Shown here: piece after piece, positions 17,183 through 25,231 of the stretch
Layout: every line of letters starts with the position of its first letter
Numbering within the stretch: the first letter of the stretch is position 1
Assembly: GCF_017349295.1 (NCBI RefSeq)
Contig: NZ_JAFMPK010000034.1
Coordinates: forward strand, 1 to 64,000
DNA length: 64,000 nucleotides
Direction of reading: 5' to 3'
Source of the DNA: Myceligenerans salitolerans
GTDB lineage: Bacteria; Actinomycetota; Actinomycetes; Actinomycetales; Cellulomonadaceae
The notes under the pieces: model-generated
Databases searched by the model: none
What the model was told of the DNA's origin: nothing
The model's input: only the letters and a program-made list of their open reading frames with translations
Program-made: the position numbers and the translations under genes

Positions 17183-17635
17183 GTGACTCGGAGTACGCCG
17201 GACGGCAGTGAGGCGATGGAGGGGCAAGCCGGTGTCGTGCCGCTGACCGGCGCCGAGGAGTACGCCGCTGCCGTGCTCGCTCTGGTGCGTCGGATCCCGC
17301 CCGCCCGCGCGATGACATATGGACTGATCGCGGAGATCGTCGCTGAGGACCTCGGGCGTGGCGGGCCACGGCAGGTCGGCAACGTGATGGCGGCGTCCGG
17401 CGACCGATATCAGCATCTGGTACCGGAGAACGCCGTCGTCGTCGGACCGGCGCAGGACGACTTCGCCGTGCCCTGGTGGCGCGTCGTCAACGCGGCGGGC
17501 TCGCCGCCGGCCCGGCACCTGACCGCAGCCCTCGACGCGTTGCGCGCGGAGGGCTGCCCGCTCACCCGCGACGGTCGCCGCGTCGACCTGAAGCGCGCCA
17601 TCTGGTTCCCGGACGAGCCCGACGTGACGAGTTGA
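17183..17635 (+). CDS. Alkyltransferase-like protein (ATL), MGMT fold without the acceptor Cys
   Basis: About 150 aa. The C-terminal MGMT DNA-binding fold is visible (RIPPARAMTYGLIAEIVAE, then PRQVGNVMAAS). The PCHR motif of O6-alkylguanine methyltransferases is replaced by PWWRVVN, so alkyl transfer is impossible. ATL proteins bind O6-alkylguanine and hand the lesion to nucleotide-excision repair. I take the GTG at 17183 because a TACGAT box (17170-17175) lies 7 nt before it, fitting a leaderless mRNA. An ATG at 17174 overlaps that box, and 17216 is a further alternative. It lies right after repeat locus A and near another repair gene. Confidence 0.85.
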   Translation: MTRSTPDGSEAMEGQAGVVPLTGAEEYAAAVLALVRRIPPARAMTYGLIAEIVAEDLGRGGPRQVGNVMAASGDRYQHLVPENAVVVGPAQDDFAVPWWRVVNAAGSPPARHLTAALDALRAEGCPLTRDGRRVDLKRAIWFPDEPDVTS

Positions 17636-17654
17636 CGCCCGCCGGCCGCCCCGG

Positions 17655-18956
17655 TCACCAGACCCAGCTGCTCATCGGGGCGACCGGCCAGCCGAACGCA
17701 GCGGCCGCCGGGGCCAGAGCGCCCGGGGTGTGCTCGGTGACGAGCCCGGCCGACGCCAGGGACACCAGGGACGCCCCGCCTAGGTAGGCGGCGCCGAGGT
17801 CGCGCACGTCGAGGGACAGGTCGGCGGGCTCCGCGACGCGGTCGCACGTGGCCTCGCCGAAGGCGCGCGCCCGGAGCCGGTACGTCCCGGTGTTCTCCGG
17901 GAGCCGGGCGTCGGTCACGGCGATCCTCACGTCGGCGTCCGCGGCGTACTGCCGTCCCGCCAGCGCCGCGGCGACGTCGACCAGCCGGACCCACACGTTG
18001 TCGACGACGCGGGGTTGCGCCGCGCGCGGGTTGACCAGCAGGCGGGTGACGGCGTCGTCGACCGGGAGCAGGAACGTGGAGGTCTCGACCGTGAGGTCGA
18101 AGTCGACCAGCACGCCCCACAGGGCGCGGGCGGCCGCGGCGTCGAGGGCGACGGCCTCGGTGACCGCGGTGGTGCCACGCGGCCCGAAGGTCTCCCAGTC
18201 GAGCTTCCGGCGGAACAGGGCGTAGCCGCGCGGCTCGCCGTCACGCTGCACGACGGCGATCCGGCGCGACTCCCGGCCGCCGCGGTGCGCGGTCGGGTCG
18301 GCCCAGAAGTGCGCCTGGAGTTCGTCCGTCTCCCGCTCGCACCAGCCCGGACGGTTGATCCCCGCGACACCGGCGGGACGGGTCCCGGCCGCGCGGTGGA
18401 GCCGCTCCACCACCTCACCGTGCTGTTCCCTCGACGCATGGGCGATCTGCACGGTGTGCTCGTCCGCGCCCGGTACGTCGTGGAGGGCCGCGCCGCGGGC
18501 GATGGTGAGCCGGACGTCGTCGGCGGCCTTGCCGTAGCCGAAGCGTCCGTAGATCGGCGCCTCGGCCGCGAACAGGGCGGACAACGGCTCGCCGCGCTCG
18601 CGGCAGCGTGCCAGGTGAAGGTCGATCATGCCGGTGAGGAGACCGCGGCGGCGATGTTGCGGGTGCACACCCACCCAGGTCAGCCCTCCGGTCGGGAGGG
18701 TGCCGCCCGGCACTCCGAACTCCCGGAACGGATAGGAGCCGTGGAGGGCGGCGAGCCCGTCGAACCCGTCCGCCTCGATCCCGATCGCGCGGTCCCAGCC
18801 GAGGGGGAAGGGGTGCTGGGCCGCCTCGTCCGGCGTGGTCCCGGAGGGGAAGGCCCAGAAGTCGACGTCGAGGGCCGCACGGAGGTCCGCCTGGGCGAGC
18901 GTTCGAAAGCGGTAACCGGCCGGCAGGGGGACGTCCGGAAGGGAGGAAGTATGCAT
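17655..18956 (-). CDS. Eis-like GNAT N-acetyltransferase
   Basis: 433-aa protein with the three-part Eis architecture. It has an N-terminal GNAT domain with the acetyl-CoA loop (GGLTWVGVHPQHRRRGLLTGM, pattern V-x-x-x-x-R-R-x-G), a second degenerate GNAT domain and a C-terminal SCP2-like domain ending MSSWVW. Eis proteins acetylate amines, including aminoglycosides, at several positions; the physiological substrate here is unknown. The start is the ATG at 18954-18956; upstream codons of the open frame belong to repeat locus B. It converges on the ATL gene with a 19-nt gap. Confidence 0.88.
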   Translation of the reverse strand: MHTSSLPDVPLPAGYRFRTLAQADLRAALDVDFWAFPSGTTPDEAAQHPFPLGWDRAIGIEADGFDGLAALHGSYPFREFGVPGGTLPTGGLTWVGVHPQHRRRGLLTGMIDLHLARCRERGEPLSALFAAEAPIYGRFGYGKAADDVRLTIARGAALHDVPGADEHTVQIAHASREQHGEVVERLHRAAGTRPAGVAGINRPGWCERETDELQAHFWADPTAHRGGRESRRIAVVQRDGEPRGYALFRRKLDWETFGPRGTTAVTEAVALDAAAARALWGVLVDFDLTVETSTFLLPVDDAVTRLLVNPRAAQPRVVDNVWVRLVDVAAALAGRQYAADADVRIAVTDARLPENTGTYRLRARAFGEATCDRVAEPADLSLDVRDLGAAYLGGASLVSLASAGLVTEHTPGALAPAAAAFGWPVAPMSSWVW

Positions 18957-19056
18957 GCCCCGATCGTGCCCGCCACACCCTGCGGGCGCGAGGCAATTCG
19001 CGAGACGACGCCGTCCGCCTGCCCCCTCCGCCCCCTCAATGTGGCCGTCCTCTGCC

Positions 19057-19169
19057 GAGCGGTTGGTCGCTCGTCGATGCGGTCGGTCCCTTGTCAATGC
19101 GGTCGGTCGCTCGAGGGACCGACCGCTCGACATCGGACCGACCGAGTTCGACATCGGACCGACCGCATG
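19057..19169. repeat. 19-bp-periodic palindromic repeat, locus B
   Basis: Three inverted units on the left, including GCGGTCGGTC at 19079-19088 and 19099-19108, face three direct GACCGACCGC-type units starting at 19117-19126. The loop is GCTCGAGG (19109-19116). About 95 bases are nearly identical to locus C. It lies between the stop of the gene at 19202 and the start of the Eis-like gene. Confidence 0.9.
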
Positions 19170-19201
19170 AGCCGTGGGGCTTTGGGACGCGAGGCGCAGG
19201 G

Positions 19202-20119
19202 TCACAAAGCCGGGGGCATCCGGCGGTCGACACGCAGCAGCTCACGCAGGTCCGGTGGCAGGTGGTGCACGACCCGGTCGACGAGCGCGTCAGGTCTGTC
19301 GGCGGCCGTGGTCCGCACCAGTGTCACGGCTTCCGCGATCGCATCCCCTCGGCGTTTCTCGCGGAACAACTCGTCCGCACCGTCGTGACCGATGCGGAGC
19401 GCCCCGGTGCGGTACTTGACCTTGCCGTCGAACTCGATGCCCACGCCGAGTCGCGGGATGCCCAGGTCGGTGTGGAACGTACCGAGCCTTGTTCGGACAG
19501 GCATCTGCGTGACGAGCTCCGGCACACCCGCCCGGAGCAGGATGTAGCGAGTCCGGCTCTCCCACACCGACTGGGCGCCGCCGTCGGCGCTCGTGATGAC
19601 ATGTCGCGCGGCCAGGGTCCCACGCCGGTTTCGTCGCGCGCCCAGGATCTTCAGCGCCTCGCCGACGTCGAGATTCGCTCGGCATGCCGCGTCGGCGATG
19701 ACCAGGGCTTCCATGGGATGGAGCGTGAGAGCGCAGTCGACGACCGTCCGCGCGAGGTTGGTGACCGGGACGCCGGCGGTCGTGGTGACCTGGTCGGATG
19801 GGAGGGCCGTCCGGTGACGTGCGACGTCGTGCGACGCTCTCGATCCCGCGTGATACCGCTGGATCAGGTCGATGCGCTCCGGCAGGGTCCAGGTCGGGAG
19901 ACCGTGCAGGACCGCCGCGGCCTTGTGGGAGAAGACGTGCTCGGCGCGCAACTGCCGGTGCAGAGCCTGGACCTTCAGGAGGACGAGGTCCCGTGGCCGG
20001 TGCTCGACCGCCTCGGTGTACGCCCCACGACGCACCCGCACCATGTCGCCGGACCGTGCGTAGCGCCGGAGGCGGTCTCGGTCGTGCTCCTGAGCCAGGA
20101 GGATCTCGCTGCTCGTCAT
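19202..20119 (-). CDS. AbiEi-like winged helix plus PD-(D/E)xK/DUF559-like protein
   Basis: 305-aa protein of a type common in Actinobacteria. The N-terminal part resembles the AbiEi-type antitoxin winged helix (RRYARSGDMVRVRRGAYTEA, SHKAAAVLHGLPTWTLPERI). The C-terminal part resembles DUF559/Vsr-like nucleases, with a Glu (VWESRTRY), an Asp (HTDLGIPRLG) and GIEFDGKVKY that could form a PD-(D/E)xK site. No AbiEii-like toxin is adjacent. It is flanked on both sides by nearly identical palindromic repeats (loci B and C). Function unknown; a nucleic-acid role is inferred from the fold only. Confidence 0.75.
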   Translation of the reverse strand: MTSSEILLAQEHDRDRLRRYARSGDMVRVRRGAYTEAVEHRPRDLVLLKVQALHRQLRAEHVFSHKAAAVLHGLPTWTLPERIDLIQRYHAGSRASHDVARHRTALPSDQVTTTAGVPVTNLARTVVDCALTLHPMEALVIADAACRANLDVGEALKILGARRNRRGTLAARHVITSADGGAQSVWESRTRYILLRAGVPELVTQMPVRTRLGTFHTDLGIPRLGVGIEFDGKVKYRTGALRIGHDGADELFREKRRGDAIAEAVTLVRTTAADRPDALVDRVVHHLPPDLRELLRVDRRMPPAL

Positions 20120-20188
20120 CCATCCAGCGTGGCAGGAGGTGCCGTCGCCGGACCGTCACCATCCACACCTCCATCCCCCTCGCGGCCA

Positions 20189-20302
20189 GATGCGGTCGGT
20201 TCCATGTCGAGCGGTCGGTCCGTTGTCGATGCGGTCGGTCGCTTGAGGGACCGACCGCTCGACATCGGACCGACCGAGTTCGACATCGGACCGACCGCAT
20301 CG
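20189..20302. repeat. 19-bp-periodic palindromic repeat, locus C
   Basis: It has the same architecture as locus B: inverted units GCGGTCGGTT/C at about 20192, 20211 and 20231 face direct GACCGACCGC units from 20249, with TCGACATCG and AGTTCGACATCG spacers. From the inner inverted units onward it differs from locus B at only a few positions. Both copies are in the same orientation around the gene at 19202-20119. Confidence 0.9.
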
Positions 20303-20355
20303 ATGGCGGGCCGGCCTGCTGTGTGGGTGGTCATTGGCAGGTGGTCGGTGGGGGG

Positions 20356-20429
20356 TTCGGTGCGGTGGGTGGGGGCTTGGTGTGGTGGGTGGGGGGCTTG
20401 GTGTGGTGAATGGGGGGCTGGTGTGGCGG
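20356..20429 (+). repeat. G-rich tandem repeat of about 20-21 bp
   Basis: About three and a half units of the type CTTGGTGTGGTGGGTGGGGG, degenerating to the right. The plus strand has runs of five or six G. It is non-coding, just past the 3' end of the oxidoreductase gene. Confidence 0.7.
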
Positions 20430-20433
20430 GTGG

Positions 20434-21591
20434 TCAGCGCGCGGCCGGGACCTTCGTCGGGGCCAGCTTCGCCAGCGCCCGGCCCGCCACCGCTCGGGTG
20501 CGCGCGGCGCGCCGAGCGCCCGGCGTCGTCCCCTGCGAGCCCGCCGCGCGCTCCTGTGCGATCGACAGGACCGTGAGCACCGACGACGGATCGCCCTGGA
20601 CGAGCATCGTCGTCAGCAGCGTGTCCTCCCAGGCGGCGAACCGGTCCCTGATCCGCTTCACCGGGCCGATCAGCGCCACCTCGTCCACCAGCTCCGTCGG
20701 CACCGCCCGCGCGGCGTCCTCCTTGCGGCCCGCCAGGTACAGGTCCTGGACCTCGTCCATGGCCTCCTTGTACCCCATCCGGTCGAGGGACTGCTTGTGG
20801 AAGTTCGCGCCCTTCGCGCCCATCCCGCCCGCGTACAGCGCGACGAACGGGCGGATCAGGTCCGCCGCCGCCTCCACGTCGTCGCGCACGAACACCGGGA
20901 CCGTCGCGATGGCCTCGAACCCGCTCGCGGGTGAGCGTTCCTCGCGGCGCTTCGCGAAACCGGCGTCCAGCAGTTCCCGGAACTCCCTGTCGAGCCGGGG
21001 CGCGTAGAACGACCCCATCCAGCCGTCCGCGATCTCCGCCGCCAACGCGATGTTCTTGGGCCCCTGCGCGGCCAGCACGATCGGGATCTCGGGCCGGAAG
21101 GGGTGGACCGTCGGCTTGAGTGCCTTGCCCAGGCCGGTGGCGCCGTCGGCGTCGTCGGGCAGCGGCATGCGGTAGAACGCGCCGTCGTACGAGACGGGGC
21201 GCTCGCGCGCGATCACCTCGCGCACGACGTCGACGAACTCGCGGGTGCGGGCCAGGGGCCGCTGGTACGGCTGCCCGTACCAGCCTTCGACCACCTGGGG
21301 GCCGGACGCGCCCAGCCCCAGCACGAAGCGTCCGTGCGACAGATGGTCCAGCGTCATCGCATGCATCGCCGTGGCGGTGGGCGTGCGGGCCGCCATCTGC
21401 GCGATCCCCGTGCCGAGCCGCACGTTCCTGGTGCGCGATCCCCACCAGGCCAGCGGCGTGAACGCGTCCGAGCCGTAGGCCTCCGCGGTCCAGACCGAGT
21501 CGAGACCGAGCTTGTCGCCGGCCAGGATGGACTGCTGGATGCCCTTCGGGGGCTTGCGTGACCAGTAGCCGGTCTGGATGCCGATACGCAT
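20434..21591 (-). CDS. LLM-class (F420-dependent type) oxidoreductase
   Basis: 385-aa luciferase-like monooxygenase fold (TIM barrel). MRIGIQTGYWSRKP opens it, followed by LGTGIAQMAARTPTATAMHA and GRFVLGLGASGPQVVEGWYG, hallmarks of the actinobacterial F420-dependent LLM family. The substrate cannot be predicted. The ATG at 21589-21591 is preceded by an AGGA-type site, and the long upstream extension of the frame has no homology pattern. It is transcribed away from the YjbR gene. Confidence 0.88.
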   Translation of the reverse strand: MRIGIQTGYWSRKPPKGIQQSILAGDKLGLDSVWTAEAYGSDAFTPLAWWGSRTRNVRLGTGIAQMAARTPTATAMHAMTLDHLSHGRFVLGLGASGPQVVEGWYGQPYQRPLARTREFVDVVREVIARERPVSYDGAFYRMPLPDDADGATGLGKALKPTVHPFRPEIPIVLAAQGPKNIALAAEIADGWMGSFYAPRLDREFRELLDAGFAKRREERSPASGFEAIATVPVFVRDDVEAAADLIRPFVALYAGGMGAKGANFHKQSLDRMGYKEAMDEVQDLYLAGRKEDAARAVPTELVDEVALIGPVKRIRDRFAAWEDTLLTTMLVQGDPSSVLTVLSIAQERAAGSQGTTPGARRAARTRAVAGRALAKLAPTKVPAAR

Positions 21592-21773
21592 GGTGGGTCC
21601 TCGTCGTCGAGCGGTCAGGGAGGTCGGCCGGTTTCCTGGGACTTTGCGTCCCAGGTACCGGGCCAACCCTACCGTGGACGACGGCGCCACGGGTGGCCCG
21701 GTGCTCACGGCCGGCGCCCCAGCCCGGACGCCGTGCCCGCCACGCGTGCGCGCCCTGGACGCCGGGCGGAGTC

Positions 21774-21840
21774 GGTCCGGTCCGGGCGTCGGGTGGCGTG
21801 GGTCCGGTCCGGGCACCGGGTGGCGTGGGCCCGGCCCGCC
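21774..21840 (+). repeat. 27-bp tandem repeat upstream of the YjbR gene
   Basis: Two 27-bp units (21774-21800 and 21801-21827, each starting GGTCCGGTCCGGGC and ending GGGTGGCGTG, three differences) plus a degenerate partial third. Non-coding; it ends about 15 nt before the -10 box of the next gene. Confidence 0.75.
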
Positions 21841-21867
21841 GTACCGAGGCGGCGTACGCTCGGATCC

Positions 21868-22254
21868 ATGGCCACCTACGACGACGTCGCCCGGCTCGTC
21901 GCGGAGCTGCCCGAGACCGCCGAGGGGACCCGCTACCGCGGCCGCGCCTGGTTCGTCGCGGGAAAGGCGTTCGTCTGGGAGCGACCGTTCTCGAAGGCCG
22001 ACGTCACGAGGTTCGGGGAGGACCCCGTCCCGGACGGTCCGATCCTCGCGGTGAGCGTCGACGACCTGGGGGAGAAGGAGGCGCTGCTGGCCGAGGCCAG
22101 ACCAGGGTTCTTCACCATCCCGCATTTCGACGGCTATCCGGCGGTGCTCGTTCAGCTCGACGTGGTTTCCCCTGCCCATCTGGCGGAAGCCGTCGAGGAC
22201 GCGTGGTTCGCGAAGGCGCCCACCGGCCTGGCAGGACGCCGCCGGCCGGTGTGA
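21868..22254 (+). CDS. YjbR/MmcQ-family protein
   Basis: 128-aa protein of the CyaY-like YjbR fold (MATYDDVARLVAELPETAEG, RGRAWFVAGKAFVWERP, ending in AEAVEDAWFAKAP). Such proteins may bind DNA, but their role is not established. A TACGCT box (21855-21860) lies 7 nt before the ATG and there is no ribosome-binding site, so it is probably translated from a leaderless mRNA. Confidence 0.85.
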   Translation: MATYDDVARLVAELPETAEGTRYRGRAWFVAGKAFVWERPFSKADVTRFGEDPVPDGPILAVSVDDLGEKEALLAEARPGFFTIPHFDGYPAVLVQLDVVSPAHLAEAVEDAWFAKAPTGLAGRRRPV

Positions 22255-22426
22255 ACGCCCGGCACCCCGAGCGGCACCAGCGAAACGGCCGCAGGCGCGA
22301 CCGCGCGGTACGGCGGGCCACGGGATCGAACGACCAGGTGGCTGACGACCGCGGGCTCCCGTAGGGCCGAGCGCGCCGGCCGAAATCCGCTCGCCGTGCC
22401 GGCGCGGCCCGGGGCAGGATCGGCCC

Positions 22427-24055
22427 GTGACATCCTCTCCATCCCGCGGCGCCCTCGGCTTCTGGGCCGACCTGCCTCGTGACGGCCGCTGGCTGCTGTC
22501 CACCGTGGTGGTCAACACGTTCGGCCGTGGCCTCACCCTTCCGTTCACGATCATCTACCTGCACGAGGTCCGCGGATTCTCCCTCGACCTCGCCGGGACC
22601 CTGATGGGACTGATCGCGGTCGCAGGGCTCCTGGTGACCGTGCCGGCCGGCGTGCTGATCGACCGGTTCGGCGCCCGCAGCGTCCTCCTGGCCGGCATGG
22701 CCTGCGCGATCGCCGGGCAGACGATCCTCGCCTTCGCGACCGTGCCCTGGGCCGCGGCCGTGGGGCTCGCGTTGTTCGGCGCCCAGTTCGGCGTCGCCTG
22801 GCCGGCGAACAACGCGCTCATCTCCACGGTGGTCCACGGGGACCTGCGGCAACGCTACTTCGGGGTGAACTTCGCGCTGGTGAACCTCGGGATCGGCGTG
22901 GGTGGCGTGGTAGGTGGACTGCTGGTCGACGTGGAACGGCCGGTCACCTTCGTCGTCGCCTTCCTGATGAACGCGGTCACCTTCGCCGCTCCGGTCGTCG
23001 TGCTCCTCGGACCCCTGCGGCATCTGCGGCCGGGCTCGGACGCCTCGGCGTCCGGCCGGGAGCCCGGTGCCGAGGCGGTTCGCCGGGAGTCCGGTGCCGA
23101 GGCGGTTCGCCGGGAGTCCGGTGCCGAGGCCGCCGGAGCGGCGGACGACGGCGCCGGGCGCGCACGTGCGAACGGTGCCGCTGCCGCCGGCTACCTCGCG
23201 ATCCTGCGGCGTCCCGAGGTCGCGTGGCTGACGGTGCTGGCCGCGCTGGCCGCGTTCGCCGGCTACGGGCAGATGGAGAGCGGCTTCCCCGCGTACGCGC
23301 GCCAGGTCGCGGAGGTGTCCACCCGCACCGTGGGTTTCGCCTTCGTGGTGAACACGGCGGTGATCGTGCTGCTGCAGTTCTGGGTGATGGAACGGGCGCG
23401 GGGCCACCGCCGGACGCGTGTGCTGGCGCTGTTCGGGCTGATCTGGTCGGGCTCCTGGCTGGTCCTCGGTGTCTCCGGACTGGTGCCGGGCACCGCGGGA
23501 GGCGTCGCCGTCGTCCTGGGGTTCATGGGCGTCTTCGCCGTCGGGGAAGCCCTGCTCCAGTCCGCTCTGCCGGCGCTGACCAACGATCTGGCGCCCGACC
23601 ATCTGCGCGGCCGCTACAACGCCCTGAGCTCGGCGGCGTTCCAGGTGGGCACCATCGCGGGCCCCGTCGCCGCCGGTGTCCTGCTCGATCGAGGGCATCC
23701 GGCGGCGTTCATCACGATGGTGGCCGCGATCTGCGCCGGGATCACCGCGGCCGCGTTCGTCCTCGGCCGACGGGTCGCGCCCGACGTCGACGGTGCGCCC
23801 GACGGCGGCGGTGTGCCTGACGTCGACGGCGTGCCTGACGTCGACGGCGTGCCCGACGGCGACGGTGCGCCCGACGGCGGCGGTGCGCCCGACGGCGGCG
23901 GTATGTCCGACGCCGATGGTGCGCCTGACGCCGGCGCTGCGCCTGACGCCGGCGGTGTGCCCGACGTCGACGACGGAGTGCGTGGCATCGACGACGGGCC
24001 ACCGGGCGCACCCGGGAACCGGACCGTACCGGCCGGGGTGCCGACCGCGTCGTGA
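22427..24055 (+). CDS. MFS transporter with repetitive loop and C-terminal tail
   Basis: 542-aa major facilitator with 12 predicted helices. The motif DRFGARSVLLAGM follows helix 2, and the pattern resembles MdtH/YajR-like drug-efflux members. Two regions are unusual. The central cytoplasmic loop repeats GAEAVRRES three times, and after helix 12 (VLGRRVAPDVDG) there are 11 hexapeptide repeats of the type (A/V)PDxDG at residues 451-516. The GTG at 22427 is the start. It converges on the WYL regulator. Substrate unknown. Confidence 0.87.
   Translation: MTSSPSRGALGFWADLPRDGRWLLSTVVVNTFGRGLTLPFTIIYLHEVRGFSLDLAGTLMGLIAVAGLLVTVPAGVLIDRFGARSVLLAGMACAIAGQTILAFATVPWAAAVGLALFGAQFGVAWPANNALISTVVHGDLRQRYFGVNFALVNLGIGVGGVVGGLLVDVERPVTFVVAFLMNAVTFAAPVVVLLGPLRHLRPGSDASASGREPGAEAVRRESGAEAVRRESGAEAAGAADDGAGRARANGAAAAGYLAILRRPEVAWLTVLAALAAFAGYGQMESGFPAYARQVAEVSTRTVGFAFVVNTAVIVLLQFWVMERARGHRRTRVLALFGLIWSGSWLVLGVSGLVPGTAGGVAVVLGFMGVFAVGEALLQSALPALTNDLAPDHLRGRYNALSSAAFQVGTIAGPVAAGVLLDRGHPAAFITMVAAICAGITAAAFVLGRRVAPDVDGAPDGGGVPDVDGVPDVDGVPDGDGAPDGGGAPDGGGMSDADGAPDAGAAPDAGGVPDVDDGVRGIDDGPPGAPGNRTVPAGVPTAS
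23777..23974 (+). repeat. Coding 18-bp tandem repeat in MFS C-tail
   Basis: Eleven in-frame 18-bp units encoding hexapeptides such as APDVDG, APDGGG, VPDGDG and APDAGA. All units keep the frame. The acidic, Pro/Gly-rich product should be a disordered cytoplasmic tail. Confidence 0.85.
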
Positions 24056-24106
24056 ACGAGGGGCACAGGCGCGGGTCGCGGCGTGTGGCGACCTGCCGCG
24101 GCCCGC

Positions 24107-24125
24107 CGGCACCTCGATGGTGCCG
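24107..24125. terminator. Short hairpin between convergent genes
   Basis: CGGCACC (24107-24113) pairs with GGTGCCG (24119-24125) over a 5-nt loop between the MFS gene and the WYL regulator. The stem is short, so the call is tentative. Confidence 0.4.
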
Positions 24126-24167
24126 TGCACCGGTGGGAGGAAACCCGCGACGCGCCGTGCGGCCCGG

Positions 24168-25115
24168 TCAGCCGCCCGCCGCCGCGTACCTGCGTGCCAG
24201 TACCTCCAGGTGCTCCAGCAGCTCGGGCGGATCCTCCACCGTGAAGTCGAGCCCGAGCATGCCGATCCACACGGCGACGACCTCGAGACTGTCGCCGCCC
24301 GTGACCAGCACGCACGTGTGCGCGTCGAGCGGCTCGACCGTGCCGACGGCCGGGTTGACGCGTGCCAGGACGTCGTCGGCCGGTGCGTGAACCCTGATTC
24401 TCGCGTGGATCGCCCAGCCGGTGCGCGCCACGTCGCGGACGACGAACTCGGTCAGGTCGAATCCCGGATCGGTCGGCGCGAACCGCCGTCCCCCGGGCGT
24501 GCGCAGCTCCAGCCAGTCCACGCGGAAGGGGGCCCATCCGCCCGAGCCGACGTCGCGCCCCACCAGGTACCAGCGGCGTTGCCAGGCGACGAGCCGGTAC
24601 GGCTCCAGCTCCCGCGGCTCGCCGCGGTACCGGCACCGGAGCCCCTGGTGGTGACGGATGGCTGCCGCCAGCTCGGTGAGGAGTGCCGGGTCGACCACCG
24701 GGTCCTCGACGTTGCTGTCGGTGTTCGACGGGCCCGCGCTCGTGGCCGAGCGCAGCGCGGAGACCTGGCGCCGCAGCCGGTCGGGCAGCACCTGCTCGAG
24801 CTTGCCGAGCGCGCGCGTGCTGCTCTCCTCGATCCCGGCGACGGCGGTCGCCGCCCGCAGTCCGACGGCCACGGCCACCGCCTCGTCGTCGTCGAGGAGC
24901 AGGGGCGGGAGCTTGCCGCCGACGCCGAGCCGGTAGCGACCGCCCGGCCCGCGGGCCGAGTCGACCGGATAGCCGAGGTCGCGTAGCCGGGCGACGTCGT
25001 TCCGGATCGTCCGGTCGGTGACGTCGAGGCGCGCCGCGAGTTCCGGGCCCGACCACTCGGCACGAGACTGCAGCAGGCCGAGCAGGGAGAGCAGGCGGCC
25101 CGACGTCGTGCTCAT
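24168..25115 (-). CDS. WYL-domain transcriptional regulator (YafY type)
   Basis: 315-aa regulator. An N-terminal helix-turn-helix of the DeoR/HTH-11 type (LAARLDVTDRTIRNDVARLR), a WYL domain (GLRCRYRGEPRELEPYRLV, WYLVGRD) and a C-terminal WCX extension are visible. WYL domains sense nucleic-acid or other small ligands. It diverges from the epoxide hydrolase gene across a palindromic operator and is likely to control both. A TATTCT box (25122-25127 on the minus strand) 6 nt before the ATG suggests a leaderless start. Confidence 0.9.
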   Translation of the reverse strand: MSTTSGRLLSLLGLLQSRAEWSGPELAARLDVTDRTIRNDVARLRDLGYPVDSARGPGGRYRLGVGGKLPPLLLDDDEAVAVAVGLRAATAVAGIEESSTRALGKLEQVLPDRLRRQVSALRSATSAGPSNTDSNVEDPVVDPALLTELAAAIRHHQGLRCRYRGEPRELEPYRLVAWQRRWYLVGRDVGSGGWAPFRVDWLELRTPGGRRFAPTDPGFDLTEFVVRDVARTGWAIHARIRVHAPADDVLARVNPAVGTVEPLDAHTCVLVTGGDSLEVVAVWIGMLGLDFTVEDPPELLEHLEVLARRYAAAGG

Positions 25116-25117
25116 TC

Positions 25118-25149
25118 GTTCAGAATAACGGAAAGAACCGTTCCTGAAC
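25118..25149. promoter_or_regulatory. Nested palindrome between WYL regulator and epoxide hydrolase
   Basis: The outer arms GTTCAG (25118-25123) and CTGAAC (25144-25149) enclose inner arms AACGG (25127-25131) and CCGTT (25138-25142). The element overlaps the putative -10 (TATTCT) of the regulator, so binding would repress it. A shared operator for both divergent genes is inferred. Confidence 0.6.
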
Positions 25150-25231
25150 CCTCCGTAACGTCGTACCCATCAGCAGGACCGCGGGAACGACGTCGCACGG
25201 GCGGCGCGCCCGCGCCACACAGGAGGAAGCC

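Larger units (their letters stand above)
20120..20433. other. Gene-free interval with two repeat types
   Basis: The gap holds palindromic repeat locus C (20189-20302) and a separate G-rich tandem repeat (20356-20429). I see no coding region. A palindrome terminating the oxidoreductase transcript, which ends at 20434, would lie here, and locus C could serve that role. Confidence 0.6.

Noticed and set aside
20434-22554. A 706-residue reading of the LLM oxidoreductase
   Set aside because: The first 321 residues have no family similarity and cover the YjbR gene on the other strand. The ATG at 21591 begins the canonical MRIGIQTGYW.
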